From positions 1-64,000 of the forward strand of contig JADIMK010000074.1 of assembly GCA_017694785.1 (NCBI GenBank): a DNA stretch of 64,000 nucleotides. Direction: 5' to 3'. Below the pieces are notes generated by a model. It did not search any database, was not told the DNA's origin, and saw nothing but the letters and a program-made list of their open reading frames with translations. The translations under genes were made by a program, and so were the position numbers. Shown here in pieces: positions 52,147-60,554 of this stretch (position 1 is the stretch's first letter; the number at the start of each line of letters is the position of its first letter). Origin of the DNA: Candidatus Cryptobacteroides intestinigallinarum (GTDB taxonomy: Bacteria > Bacteroidota > Bacteroidia > Bacteroidales > UBA932).

Positions 52147-52724
52147 CTGTCCTGGGCGTCTTTTGCAATAGCTTCGTTGTAGCAGTGGCGGCAGAGTGGC
52201 TCATAGACATCCTTTTCCCCGAGTACTACGAGTTGGTCGTTCTTGGAAAGTCTGTGTGAATGGTTGGCCAGATTGCCGCATTTGACGCAGATCGCATGGA
52301 CCTTCTGTACATCTTCAGCGACAGCCATGAGAGCCGGCATCGGGCCGAAAGGCTTGCCGGAGAAGTCTGTGTCCAGACCTGCGATTATGACCCTTATTCC
52401 TCTGTCTGCAAGAGTCTGCGCTACCTCGACGATTGTCTCGTCGAAGAACTGCGCTTCATCTATTCCCACGACATCAACGTCGCTGGAGAGAAGCAGCATG
52501 CTGGCCGGAGAGTCAATCGGGGTAGACGGTATGCTGTGGAAATCATGTGAGACCACCTGATCCTCAGAGTACCGGACATCTACAGCCGGCTTGTAGATCT
52601 CTACCTTGAGATTGGCGAACTGGGCTCTCTTGAGTCGTCTGATGAGTTCTTCGGTCTTGCCTGAGAACATCGACCCGCAGATTACCTCTATCCATCCTGG
52701 TTTTTTTACGTTTTCTAAAAACAT
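52131..52724 (-). CDS. tdk: Thymidine kinase (type II)
   Basis: The 197-residue enzyme phosphorylates thymidine for salvage. It has the P-loop GSMFSGKT, the DEAQFF motif and a zinc-binding lasso with CVKC and CRHC. ATG 52724 is chosen because AAGGAA precedes it and it gives the typical N-terminus. Its 3' end overlaps xerD by 16 bp. Confidence 0.95.
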   Translation of the reverse strand: MFLENVKKPGWIEVICGSMFSGKTEELIRRLKRAQFANLKVEIYKPAVDVRYSEDQVVSHDFHSIPSTPIDSPASMLLLSSDVDVVGIDEAQFFDETIVEVAQTLADRGIRVIIAGLDTDFSGKPFGPMPALMAVAEDVQKVHAICVKCGNLANHSHRLSKNDQLVVLGEKDVYEPLCRHCYNEAIAKDAQDSHLRG

Positions 52725-52729
52725 TTCCT

Positions 52730-52737
52730 TAATTTTG
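52730..52737 (+). promoter_or_regulatory. -7 element before the conserved hypothetical gene and rsmI
   Basis: TAATTTTG on the plus strand, 38 bp before the ATG. It overlaps the region just upstream of divergent tdk. Confidence 0.5.
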
Positions 52738-52774
52738 CTGAATATTGCCGGCCGCTTTGACCGGTGCAAATATA

Positions 52775-53560
52775 ATGTTTTTTATGGAAAATCCGCCCCG
52801 TCAGATATTGGATGATATAGCTTCATTGATCGTGTCAGTGAAGTCTCAGCTTTCTTTGCTTGAAGAGAAACTGGCAGAGCTGTCGGCTTATACTGATCAG
52901 AATGAAAAGTCTGCTGATCCAGAGGATGTTACGGACGTGACTCCAATGGAGTCATCTTCCCGCATTGATGCCGGAGATCTCCTGAAGGAAGCCGAGCATC
53001 TTGTCTATGAGACCGGTTATGCTGATAATACCGTATATGTAGCTGAGACGCTATCCGATAATCGTGAGCCTGACGCAGAACCGGTCCCGGAACAAGCTCC
53101 AGAACCGGTCCAGGAATCTGGACCGGATTCAGAAGCAGAGTCAGAGACGGATTCAGGACCTGAGCCGGAGCCAGAATCTGAACCAGAACATGATCAGAAA
53201 CCAGACTGTGGCCCGGAAGCGGCTCCTCAGATGAAGCTTAAGCCTGTACAGTCCCAGGCTCCGTCTGAACATCTTGCCGTGATGGATGTCCTTGCAGAGA
53301 AAGAGGCGTGGAAAAAGGACCGTCCGGGAATGCCTGTGAAGGATGTCAGGAGTGCCATATCTCTCAATGACCGTGCTCTCTTCATAAGGTCGCTTTTCAG
53401 GGAAGACCCTCTTCTTTTCAGCCAGACTCTGGCCAGGATAAATGCCATGGATTCTCTTGAAGAGGCCGAAAATGCCTTACGGAAGGAATTCCCGGAATGG
53501 AACATGGAGGCTGAGGTAGTCTATCGCTTCATGATGTGTGTAAGACGGAAAGTGGGTTAG
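52775..53560 (+). CDS. Conserved Bacteroidota hypothetical with acidic Pro-Glu linker
   Basis: The 261-residue protein has a helical N-terminus (about 10-40), then a long acidic, low-complexity linker (about 90-160) rich in PEPE and SEPE. A conserved C-terminal domain follows (about 185-261): [19 protein letters not shown]...[11 protein letters not shown]...[21 protein letters not shown]. This domain is a known hypothetical family in Bacteroidota, often next to rsmI or similar genes; no function is known. ATG 52775 or 52784 could be the start. rsmI follows after 4 bp. Confidence 0.7.
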   Translation: MFFMENPPRQILDDIASLIVSVKSQLSLLEEKLAELSAYTDQNEKSADPEDVTDVTPMESSSRIDAGDLLKEAEHLVYETGYADNTVYVAETLSDNREPDAEPVPEQAPEPVQESGPDSEAESETDSGPEPEPESEPEHDQKPDCGPEAAPQMKLKPVQSQAPSEHLAVMDVLAEKEAWKKDRPGMPVKDVRSAISLNDRALFIRSLFREDPLLFSQTLARINAMDSLEEAENALRKEFPEWNMEAEVVYRFMMCVRRKVG

Positions 53561-53564
53561 AAAT

Positions 53565-54320
53565 ATGGAAAAGAACAATTCAGCAAAAGCTGCAGGACGG
53601 CTGTACATCGTACCTACGCCAGTAGGAAATCTCCAGGACATGACATTCAGGGCTGTTGATGTCCTGAAGTCTGTCGATCTGATACTTGCAGAGGATACAA
53701 GGACAAGTTCGGTCCTTCTGAAGCATTACGACATCCACGGCAGGCTCGAGTCCCACCATAAGTTCAATGAACACAAGACGGCATCTGTGATAAAGGACAG
53801 GATATTGTCCGGCCTTGATGTCGCTCTGATAAGTGACGCCGGGACTCCAGGCATTTCCGACCCGGGATTTCTGCTTGTCAGGACTTGTGTAGAGGAAGGC
53901 ATTGAGGTTCAGACCCTTCCTGGAGCGACAGCTTTTGTCCCTGCTCTGGTGAGTTCGGGCTTCCCTTGTGACAGATTCTGCTTCGAAGGCTTCCTCCCGG
54001 TAAAGAAAGGACGCCGGACAAAGCTGAGGGAGCTGTCCTCAGAGCCCAGGACAATGATATTCTATGAGTCTCCGTACCGTCTGGTGAAGACCCTTGACCA
54101 GCTGGCTGAAGTGATGGGTCCTGACCGGAGATGCTCTGTTGCCAGGGAGATATCCAAGGTCCATGAGGAGCACCGCAGGGGAACTCTTTCCGAAGTGGCG
54201 GACTGGTACCGAAACCATGAGCCTAAGGGTGAGATTGTGCTTATCGTAGCAGGCTGCACAGGATCGGCATCTGCCGGCCCAACAGAGAAAGATATTGAAT
54301 CCGGGGAAGAAGACCGTTGA
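53565..54320 (+). CDS. rsmI: 16S rRNA 2'-O-ribose C1402 methyltransferase
   Basis: The 251-residue SAM-dependent enzyme methylates the ribose of C1402 in 16S rRNA. Signatures: YIVPTPVGNLQDMTFRA, AEDTRTS and SDAGTPGISDPGF. Normal length. It lies 4 bp after the conserved hypothetical gene and is probably translated from the same message. Confidence 0.95.
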   Translation: MEKNNSAKAAGRLYIVPTPVGNLQDMTFRAVDVLKSVDLILAEDTRTSSVLLKHYDIHGRLESHHKFNEHKTASVIKDRILSGLDVALISDAGTPGISDPGFLLVRTCVEEGIEVQTLPGATAFVPALVSSGFPCDRFCFEGFLPVKKGRRTKLRELSSEPRTMIFYESPYRLVKTLDQLAEVMGPDRRCSVAREISKVHEEHRRGTLSEVADWYRNHEPKGEIVLIVAGCTGSASAGPTEKDIESGEEDR

Positions 54321-54409
54321 AGCTGCAGTGGCCCGGCTGATTAATTTAAAATCTATATTATTGATATATTGGCTGATACAGACATGATGAGGGGTGGATA
54401 TGTGCAGAA

Positions 54410-55369
54410 ATGGAAAAATCAGGAAGATCAGGCAAGTCCGGTGAAAGAAAGGTTCCGGCTTCATTTCTTACAGGGGCAGTCGCTCTTGTATTTCTAGTTA
54501 CAGGTTATCAGACGGCAATGTTCGTGCACAAGGCTGCCACAGCTGCAATACTTGCAGGCCGGGACAGTCCTGATACGGTGTATGTCGCAGTGCAAGGCAG
54601 CCAGGTCATTGACAATGGACAGTCTGGCCCGGGCAGGGGATATCGTTCATCTTCTGGGAATGCTCCACAAGGGTTCTCTGAAGAGAATATTCCCGAAGTG
54701 AGGAGAAATGCAGATCATCATCCTGCCGTAGAACGAATACGTGAATCGCATCCGGCGGCAAAGGCAGAGTCTTTCCGTTTCAATCCTAATACAGTAACTG
54801 TAGAGGAACTGGTGCGTCTTGGATTTTCTCCGAAGCAGGCAAGGTCATTGGACAATTACAGGAAGAAGGGCGGCAGGTTCAGGCGCAAGAGCGATTTCGC
54901 AAAGTCGTATGTCGTGTCTGACACTATTTTCAGACGTCTTGAACCATATATTGACATCCCCAAGGTAGACCTTAATCTTGCTGACTCGGCTGAGTTCGAT
55001 GCACTTCCTGGCATCGGAGGCTATTTCGCTTCCAGGATGGTAGAGTACCGCCGCAGGCTGGGCGGGTCATATTCATTCAAGGAACAGCTTATGGAGATCT
55101 GGAATTTTGACCGTGAAAAGTATGACGGACTCTCGGATCTTGTCACGGTGGATACTTCACATGTGAAGCCTTATCATCTATGGACCCTGCCTGAGGACAG
55201 CCTCAGGATGCATCCATACATAAGATATGCGGATGTGGCTCACGGGATCGTCCTCTTCAGGGAGAACAATCCGCCTTCCGCCTGGTCAGTCGAGGCCTTG
55301 TCGAAAGCCGGGATAATCAGTCCGGAGATGGCCGGAAAGCTGGCAAGATGCCGGATAGAGCATCCATGA
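54410..55369 (+). CDS. Helix-hairpin-helix protein with one membrane segment (ComEA-like repeats)
   Basis: The 319-residue protein has an N-terminal membrane helix (about 22-48) and a low-complexity spacer (60-115). Helix-hairpin-helix repeats follow: FNPNTVTVEELVRLGFSPKQA, VDLNLADSAEFDALPGIGG (near residue 186) and further pairs to the end. ComEA-like HhH repeats bind DNA. The first is preceded by the FRFNPN stretch seen in Bacteroidota relatives. The membrane anchor places the repeats outside the cytoplasm or at the periplasmic face, so DNA uptake or wall-associated binding is possible. It lies 89 bp after rsmI. Confidence 0.75.
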   Translation: MEKSGRSGKSGERKVPASFLTGAVALVFLVTGYQTAMFVHKAATAAILAGRDSPDTVYVAVQGSQVIDNGQSGPGRGYRSSSGNAPQGFSEENIPEVRRNADHHPAVERIRESHPAAKAESFRFNPNTVTVEELVRLGFSPKQARSLDNYRKKGGRFRRKSDFAKSYVVSDTIFRRLEPYIDIPKVDLNLADSAEFDALPGIGGYFASRMVEYRRRLGGSYSFKEQLMEIWNFDREKYDGLSDLVTVDTSHVKPYHLWTLPEDSLRMHPYIRYADVAHGIVLFRENNPPSAWSVEALSKAGIISPEMAGKLARCRIEHP

Positions 55370-55398
55370 CAGGAAACTCCGTGAGGCGTCTGACCAGG

Positions 55399-56808
55399 TC
55401 AGAAACTGCTGGATCCGTCGAAGCAATGCGTGCAGACCTTGCACTTAGGCAGGCCTATGGCCTCAATCAGAGTCTCGATGGTGTTGAATTTCAATGATGT
55501 CATGCCGAACCTGCGTGCTATCTCATCCACAAGTCTCCTGTATTGAGGCGAGCCGGTGGTAGCATATTTTTCAAGATCCTTGTCGGGGTCTCCTTCAAGA
55601 TCCTTTATGACTCTTCTTGTGATCAGCTCAAGATCGGTCTTTGAGGCCGAGAAACCGATGAACGGACATCCATAGATGAGCGGAGGACAGCCTATCCTCA
55701 TGTGGACTTCCTTTGCCCCGTAGTCGAAGAGCACCTTGACATTGTCCCTGAGCTGAGTCCCTCTGACTATCGAGTCGTCGCAGAAGATTATCCTCTTTCC
55801 CTGAAGCATGGCCCGGTTAGGAATCAGCTTCATCTTTGCTACGAGTGACCGCCTTTCCTGATTGCTCGGGGTGAAGCTCCTCGGCCAGGTCGGGGTATAT
55901 TTTGTGACTGCCCTGTGGTAGGGGACACCTTTGCCTTCGGCATAGCCGAGAGCCTGTCCGACTCCGGAGTCAGGAATGCCGCAGATGCAGTCGACTTCCG
56001 ATGTGTCCGTACATCCCATCCGGAAGCCGCTGTTGAATCTTACCTCTTCGACGTTCCTGCCTTCATAGCTGGAGGTCGGGAATCCGTAGTAGACCCAGAG
56101 GAAGGAACATATCTGCATCTTTTCTTCAGGCTTGCGTATCTGCTCCACATGGTCGGGGAATATCTTGACTATCTCTCCCGGTCCGAGATCTCTGTCTGTC
56201 TCGAAGCCAAGGTTAGGGAAGCTGCATGATTCACTTGTAGCTGCGTAGGCCCCGTCTTTCTTTCCGAGGACTATAGGAGTGCGTCCCCATCTGTCCCTGG
56301 CAGCAATTATGCAATCTTCGGTAAGGATGAGCATCGAGCATGAGCCCTTTATCGTATTGTAGACATTCTCGATACCTTCCCTGAAATCCTTTCCCTGGAT
56401 TATGAGCAGGGATATGAGTTCTGTCTGGTTGGTGCCGCCGGAGCTCAGTTCGGCAAAATGCATGTTCCTGGAAAGCAGATCCTGCGTGATTTCTTCCATG
56501 TTTGCCACCTTTGCGACAGTGACAATGGCAAATTTGCCCAGATGCGAATTGATTATGATAGGCTGGGGATCAGTGTCGCTTATTATACCTATTCCGGAGG
56601 TACCGTTGCTGAACTTGTCAAGCTCATCCTCGAATTTGCTTCTGAAATAGTCGCTCTGCAGGTTGTGGATTGACCTCTGGAATCCGTCTTCCCGGCTCCA
56701 TGTCGCGAGACCGCCGCGTTTTGTCCCCATGTGGGAATTGTAGTCTGTGCCGTAGAAAAGGTCGTTGATGCATTTCTGCTTTGAGATAGTCCCGAAGAAA
56801 CCGCCCAT
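55399..56808 (-). CDS. Amidophosphoribosyltransferase paralogue lacking the N-terminal Cys
   Basis: The 469-residue protein has the PurF layout: an N-terminal Ntn glutaminase-like domain and a C-terminal phosphoribosyltransferase domain with the PRPP loop RIIFCDDSIVRGTQ. True PurF begins Met-Cys, the Cys becoming the glutaminase nucleophile; here it begins MGGFFGTISK, with no Cys at position 2. It may use ammonia directly or have another role. Cys residues near the C-terminus (CKVCTHC) could bind a metal or cluster. A -7 element (56886-56893) and flanking inverted repeat precede it. A Cys-less paralogue is known in Bacteroidota. Confidence 0.8.
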   Translation of the reverse strand: MGGFFGTISKQKCINDLFYGTDYNSHMGTKRGGLATWSREDGFQRSIHNLQSDYFRSKFEDELDKFSNGTSGIGIISDTDPQPIIINSHLGKFAIVTVAKVANMEEITQDLLSRNMHFAELSSGGTNQTELISLLIIQGKDFREGIENVYNTIKGSCSMLILTEDCIIAARDRWGRTPIVLGKKDGAYAATSESCSFPNLGFETDRDLGPGEIVKIFPDHVEQIRKPEEKMQICSFLWVYYGFPTSSYEGRNVEEVRFNSGFRMGCTDTSEVDCICGIPDSGVGQALGYAEGKGVPYHRAVTKYTPTWPRSFTPSNQERRSLVAKMKLIPNRAMLQGKRIIFCDDSIVRGTQLRDNVKVLFDYGAKEVHMRIGCPPLIYGCPFIGFSASKTDLELITRRVIKDLEGDPDKDLEKYATTGSPQYRRLVDEIARRFGMTSLKFNTIETLIEAIGLPKCKVCTHCFDGSSSF

Positions 56809-56872
56809 GTCTTAATGTGTTTTATGTGGTGATGTGCACGGACTGTCAGAGAACTGCTGCATACATGTCCGT

Positions 56873-56920
56873 GAGCTGCTGCAGGCAAATGTACAAAAAA
56901 TCCGGTTCATGCAGCTGCTC
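56873..56920 (-). promoter_or_regulatory. Promoter -7 element framed by an inverted repeat
   Basis: TACATTTG (minus strand, 56886-56893) lies between GAGCTGCTGCA (56873-56883) and TGCAGCTGCTC (56910-56920), inverted with one mismatch. Candidate operator of the PurF-like gene. Confidence 0.5.
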
Positions 56921-56944
56921 TGTCTGCATTGGACCGGATATGTG

Positions 56945-58345
56945 TCAGTGGAGGAACATGCGGATTATCTTTTCCTTCATGTTGCTGTATGGCTGGTACC
57001 TCATCGGGAGGTCAAGCCAGAAAGGCTTGGAGACTATGCCTTTGAGGTGGGAGAATGTATCGAAGCCGAATTTTCCGTGGTATCTCCCCATGCCGCTTTC
57101 CCCGACTCCTCCGAAAGGAAGGTCCTCTGATGCCAGATGGATTATGTTATCGTTTACGCAGCCTCCTCCGAAGTGCAGCCTCTCCAGAAGCATTTCCCTG
57201 ACTCTCCTGTCTGATGTGAATATATAGGCGGCAAGCGGTCTGGGATTGCAGCTTATATATCTTACGGCGTCCTCAATTTCTCTGTATGTTATTACCGGCA
57301 TGAGCGGTCCGAAGATCTCTTCATGCATCATGGCCGCATCCGTGGCAGAAGAAGACGAGATGTCTCCAAGGCTTATGATGGTCGGCTCGATCCTGAGTGT
57401 ACCGGCTTCTGTCCTGCCTCCGCGCACGATGCAGGAAGCCCTGTCGTCCAGCAGGCCGCAAAGTCTGTCGAAATGTTTCCTGTTTATTATCTTTCCATAG
57501 TCCCGGCATGAGAGCGGATCCTGACCGAACATCATATCTATCTGGTCTGAACATTCCCGCATGAATGTATCCGAGACGGATTCATGTACAAGTATATAGT
57601 CTGGAGCGACACAGGTCTGTCCGCAGTTGAGGTATTTCCCGAATACAATCCTGGCAGCAGCTGTCCTTATGTCTGACGTCCTGTCCACTATGACCGGGCT
57701 TTTGCCTCCGAGTTCAAGTGTGACAGGAGTAAGATGGACAGAGGCTTTCTGCATGACCAGTTTGCCGACTGTCTTGCTGCCGGTGAAGAAGATGTAGTCG
57801 AATTTCTGTTCGAGGAGATCTGTGTTCGTCTCCCTTCCTCCTTCAATTACAGTCGCATGGCCAGGATCAAAGACTTTCGAGACAAGTTTCCTGATGACTG
57901 CTGAGCTTGCAGGAGCGTATGCGCTCGGCTTGACGACCACGGTATTGCCGGCTGAGATGGCGGCGGCCAGAGGTGAAATGCACAGCAGGAAAGGGTAGTT
58001 CCACGGGCTCATGACCAGAACATTGCCGTAAGGCTCGGGGATGATGCAGCTGCTTGCCGGGAACTGGGCAAGTGGAGTCCGGACACGTCTGGTCCTGCTC
58101 CATCTCCTGATGTTGCGGATATCGCATGACAGCTCAGACAAGGTCATCCCTATCTCTGTCATATAGGCTTCAGTCCTGCTCTTTCCCAGGTCTGAGCGCA
58201 GGGCGGCCGAGATCTCGTCTTCCATCTCCACGACCGCCTTTCTCAGGGCCTTGAGCATGGAAAGCCGGAAATCAATCGAGAGAGTCTTCCCCGAAAGGAA
58301 AAACTCTCTCTGCTGTCTTACGGCGGATGCTGTGTCTGTCGTCAT
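56945..58345 (-). CDS. Aldehyde dehydrogenase (class 3-like)
   Basis: The 466-residue NAD(P)-dependent enzyme oxidises aldehydes. Motifs: SPWNYPFLLCISPLAAAI, the Glu in LELGGKSPVIV and the catalytic Cys in NCGQTCVAPDY. The length and C-terminus are class-3-like. Substrate is unknown. It starts 4 bp after recA on the same strand, so the two share a message; that pairing is unexpected for recA. Confidence 0.9.
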   Translation of the reverse strand: MTTDTASAVRQQREFFLSGKTLSIDFRLSMLKALRKAVVEMEDEISAALRSDLGKSRTEAYMTEIGMTLSELSCDIRNIRRWSRTRRVRTPLAQFPASSCIIPEPYGNVLVMSPWNYPFLLCISPLAAAISAGNTVVVKPSAYAPASSAVIRKLVSKVFDPGHATVIEGGRETNTDLLEQKFDYIFFTGSKTVGKLVMQKASVHLTPVTLELGGKSPVIVDRTSDIRTAAARIVFGKYLNCGQTCVAPDYILVHESVSDTFMRECSDQIDMMFGQDPLSCRDYGKIINRKHFDRLCGLLDDRASCIVRGGRTEAGTLRIEPTIISLGDISSSSATDAAMMHEEIFGPLMPVITYREIEDAVRYISCNPRPLAAYIFTSDRRVREMLLERLHFGGGCVNDNIIHLASEDLPFGGVGESGMGRYHGKFGFDTFSHLKGIVSKPFWLDLPMRYQPYSNMKEKIIRMFLH

Positions 58346-58349
58346 GGCT

Positions 58350-59378
58350 TCAGTCCTTGACCTGCTTCAGCGCTTCACGTATCTTTGCCTCTATCTCGTC
58401 GCAAAGCTCCACGTTATCTGTAAGCAGCTGTTTTACTGCCTCGCGTCCCTGCGCAAGCTTTGCGTCATTGTAGCTGAACCATGAACCGCTCTTCTTGATG
58501 ATGTCAAGCTCGACACCCAGGTCTATGATCTCACCGACATGTGAGATGCCTTCTCCGAACACTATGTCGAACTCGGCTTTCTTGAAAGGAGGCGCAAGCT
58601 TGTTCTTGACGATCTTTACCCTTGTCCTGTTTCCCAGGGCCTCTTCTCCGTCCTTGATCTGGGTGGTCCTGCGGACATCTACCCTTACGGAAGCGTAGAA
58701 CTTGAGGGCATTTCCACCGGTGGTGGTCTCAGGATTGCCGAACATCACTCCTATCTTGTCACGGAGCTGGTTGATGAAGATACAGCATGTGTTGGTCTTG
58801 CTGATGCTTGCTGTAAGCTTCCTGAGCGCCTGGCTCATGAGCCTTGCCTGGAGTCCCATCTTGGCATCACCCATCTCTCCTTCGATCTCTGCCTTTGGCG
58901 TCAGGGCTGCCACGGAGTCTATGACTATGATGTCGATTGCTCCTGACCTGATGAGGTTTTCGGCTATCTCAAGTGCCTGCTCTCCGTTGTCCGGCTGTGA
59001 AATCAGCAGCGAGTCAAGGTCCACTCCGAGATTCTTTGCGTATGTCCTGTCAAATGCATGTTCTGCATCAATGATGGCTCCTATGCCTCCGAGCTTCTGA
59101 GCCTCGGCTATGGCATGGATGGCGAGAGTCGTCTTTCCGCTGGATTCCGGACCATAGATCTCTATGACCCTTCCCCTCGGGTATCCTCCTATGCCCAGTG
59201 CATGGTCCAGGGCGATCGAACCGCTCGGAATCACAGAAACATCCCATTTCGGCTGGTCGCCAAGCTTCATAATCGTCCCCTTCCCGTAGTCTTTCTCAAT
59301 CTTGTCGATCGTAGCCTGCAATGCCTTGAGTTTCGCGGCATTGACCTCTGTCCCTTCTTTTTCTGTCTCTTTAGCCAT
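58350..59378 (-). CDS. recA: RecA recombinase
   Basis: The 342-residue protein drives strand exchange and SOS induction. It shows the P-loop GPESSGKTT and the core [19 protein letters not shown] read as one motif region. Length is normal and no intein is present. A -7 element (59434-59441) and a short hairpin (59408-59426) lie upstream. An aldehyde dehydrogenase gene follows with a 4-bp gap. Confidence 0.98.
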   Translation of the reverse strand: MAKETEKEGTEVNAAKLKALQATIDKIEKDYGKGTIMKLGDQPKWDVSVIPSGSIALDHALGIGGYPRGRVIEIYGPESSGKTTLAIHAIAEAQKLGGIGAIIDAEHAFDRTYAKNLGVDLDSLLISQPDNGEQALEIAENLIRSGAIDIIVIDSVAALTPKAEIEGEMGDAKMGLQARLMSQALRKLTASISKTNTCCIFINQLRDKIGVMFGNPETTTGGNALKFYASVRVDVRRTTQIKDGEEALGNRTRVKIVKNKLAPPFKKAEFDIVFGEGISHVGEIIDLGVELDIIKKSGSWFSYNDAKLAQGREAVKQLLTDNVELCDEIEAKIREALKQVKD

Positions 59379-59407
59379 AAAAGTATTTTTTGGTTGTTCT
59401 GAATCTT

Positions 59408-59426
59408 GTCGCCAGGTTGCGGCGAC
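59408..59426 (-). promoter_or_regulatory. Small hairpin in the recA leader
   Basis: GTCGCC and GGCGAC form a perfect 6-bp stem between the recA -7 element and its ATG. Function unknown. Confidence 0.4.
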
Positions 59427-59433
59427 CTTCTGA

Positions 59434-59441
59434 CAAAGTTA
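59434..59441 (-). promoter_or_regulatory. -7 element of recA
   Basis: TAACTTTG on the minus strand, 55 bp before the ATG. No -33 element or LexA-like box recognised. Confidence 0.55.
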
Positions 59442-59454
59442 TGAAAAAACCTGA

Positions 59455-59485
59455 TTTCTCTAACCATTATTTTTGTTTAATTTTG
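59455..59485 (+). promoter_or_regulatory. Promoter of rlmN and downstream genes
   Basis: TTTC (59455-59458), 19 nt, TAATTTTG (59478-59485), 19 bp before the rlmN ATG. Confidence 0.65.
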
Positions 59486-59504
59486 CATGAAATAGGGAAC
59501 GGAT

Positions 59505-60554
59505 ATGAAGAACAGACTCTTGGGAATGGATATGGATGAGCTCAGGGAGGTTGCCCTCGGAGCTTCTCTGCATAAATTTGCCGCCGGCCAGATTGCCAGG
59601 TGGCTGTATGTCAAGAAGGTCAGGAGTATAGACGAGATGACGGACATATCAAAGGAAGGCAGAGCTAGGCTTTCGGAGAAGTATGAGGTAGGCGTGACCG
59701 GGTGGACAGGCTGCCAGACTTCTTCCGACGGCACAAAGAAGTATCTTTTCCCTGTAGATGCGCAGTTTGCCGGAGGCGCACGTTCGGAGCGCGGGGCTGT
59801 CGAGGCTGTAATGATACCGGACAAGGACAGGGCTACGCTCTGTGTCTCGTCGCAGTCCGGCTGCCGCATGGGCTGCCGTTTCTGTATGACAGGAAGGCAG
59901 GGATTCCACGGGAATCTTTCCGCCGCGGACATCATCTCCCAGTTCATTGCTGTGGATGAGTCAGATGCTCTGACAAATGCGGTTTTCATGGGGATGGGCG
60001 AGCCTCTTGACAACTATGACAATGTCATGAGGGCCATAGAGATCCTTACCGCTCCGTGGGGTTTCGCATGGAGCCCGAAGAGGATCACTCTCTCGACTAT
60101 CGGAGATCTTCCTTTCCTCAGACGTTTCCTGGACGAAAGCCGCTGCCATCTGGCGGTGAGTCTCCACAATCCGTTCAGCGATGAAAGACTTTCACTCATG
60201 CCTGCTGAAAAGGCATGGCCTATAAAAGATGTTGTCGGACTGGTGCGCCGGTATGACTTTACCGGGCAGAGAAGGGTAAGCTTCGAGTACACCATGTTTT
60301 CCGGCTTCAATGATACGATACGTCATGCGGATGCCCTCATCCGTCTGCTCTCCGGACTTGAGTGCCGTGTCAATCTGATACGTTTCCACAAGATTCCGGA
60401 TTTCCCTTACGGGACATCACCAGATCTTATTATGGAAAATTTCCGGGACAGGCTGTCCAGGGCCGGCATAACGGCTACCATAAGGGCATCGAGAGGTGAA
60501 GATATCCTCGCAGCCTGCGGCATGCTTGCCGGACAACATCAGGAAAGAAAATGA
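59505..60554 (+). CDS. rlmN: 23S rRNA/tRNA adenine-C2 methyltransferase RlmN
   Basis: The 349-residue radical-SAM enzyme methylates A2503 of 23S rRNA and A37 of some tRNAs. It has the cluster motif CRMGCRFC, GMGEPLDNYDNV and the methyl-carrying Cys near the C-terminus in ILAACGML. Length is normal. The next gene overlaps its stop by 4 bp (ATGA). Confidence 0.95.
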   Translation: MKNRLLGMDMDELREVALGASLHKFAAGQIARWLYVKKVRSIDEMTDISKEGRARLSEKYEVGVTGWTGCQTSSDGTKKYLFPVDAQFAGGARSERGAVEAVMIPDKDRATLCVSSQSGCRMGCRFCMTGRQGFHGNLSAADIISQFIAVDESDALTNAVFMGMGEPLDNYDNVMRAIEILTAPWGFAWSPKRITLSTIGDLPFLRRFLDESRCHLAVSLHNPFSDERLSLMPAEKAWPIKDVVGLVRRYDFTGQRRVSFEYTMFSGFNDTIRHADALIRLLSGLECRVNLIRFHKIPDFPYGTSPDLIMENFRDRLSRAGITATIRASRGEDILAACGMLAGQHQERK

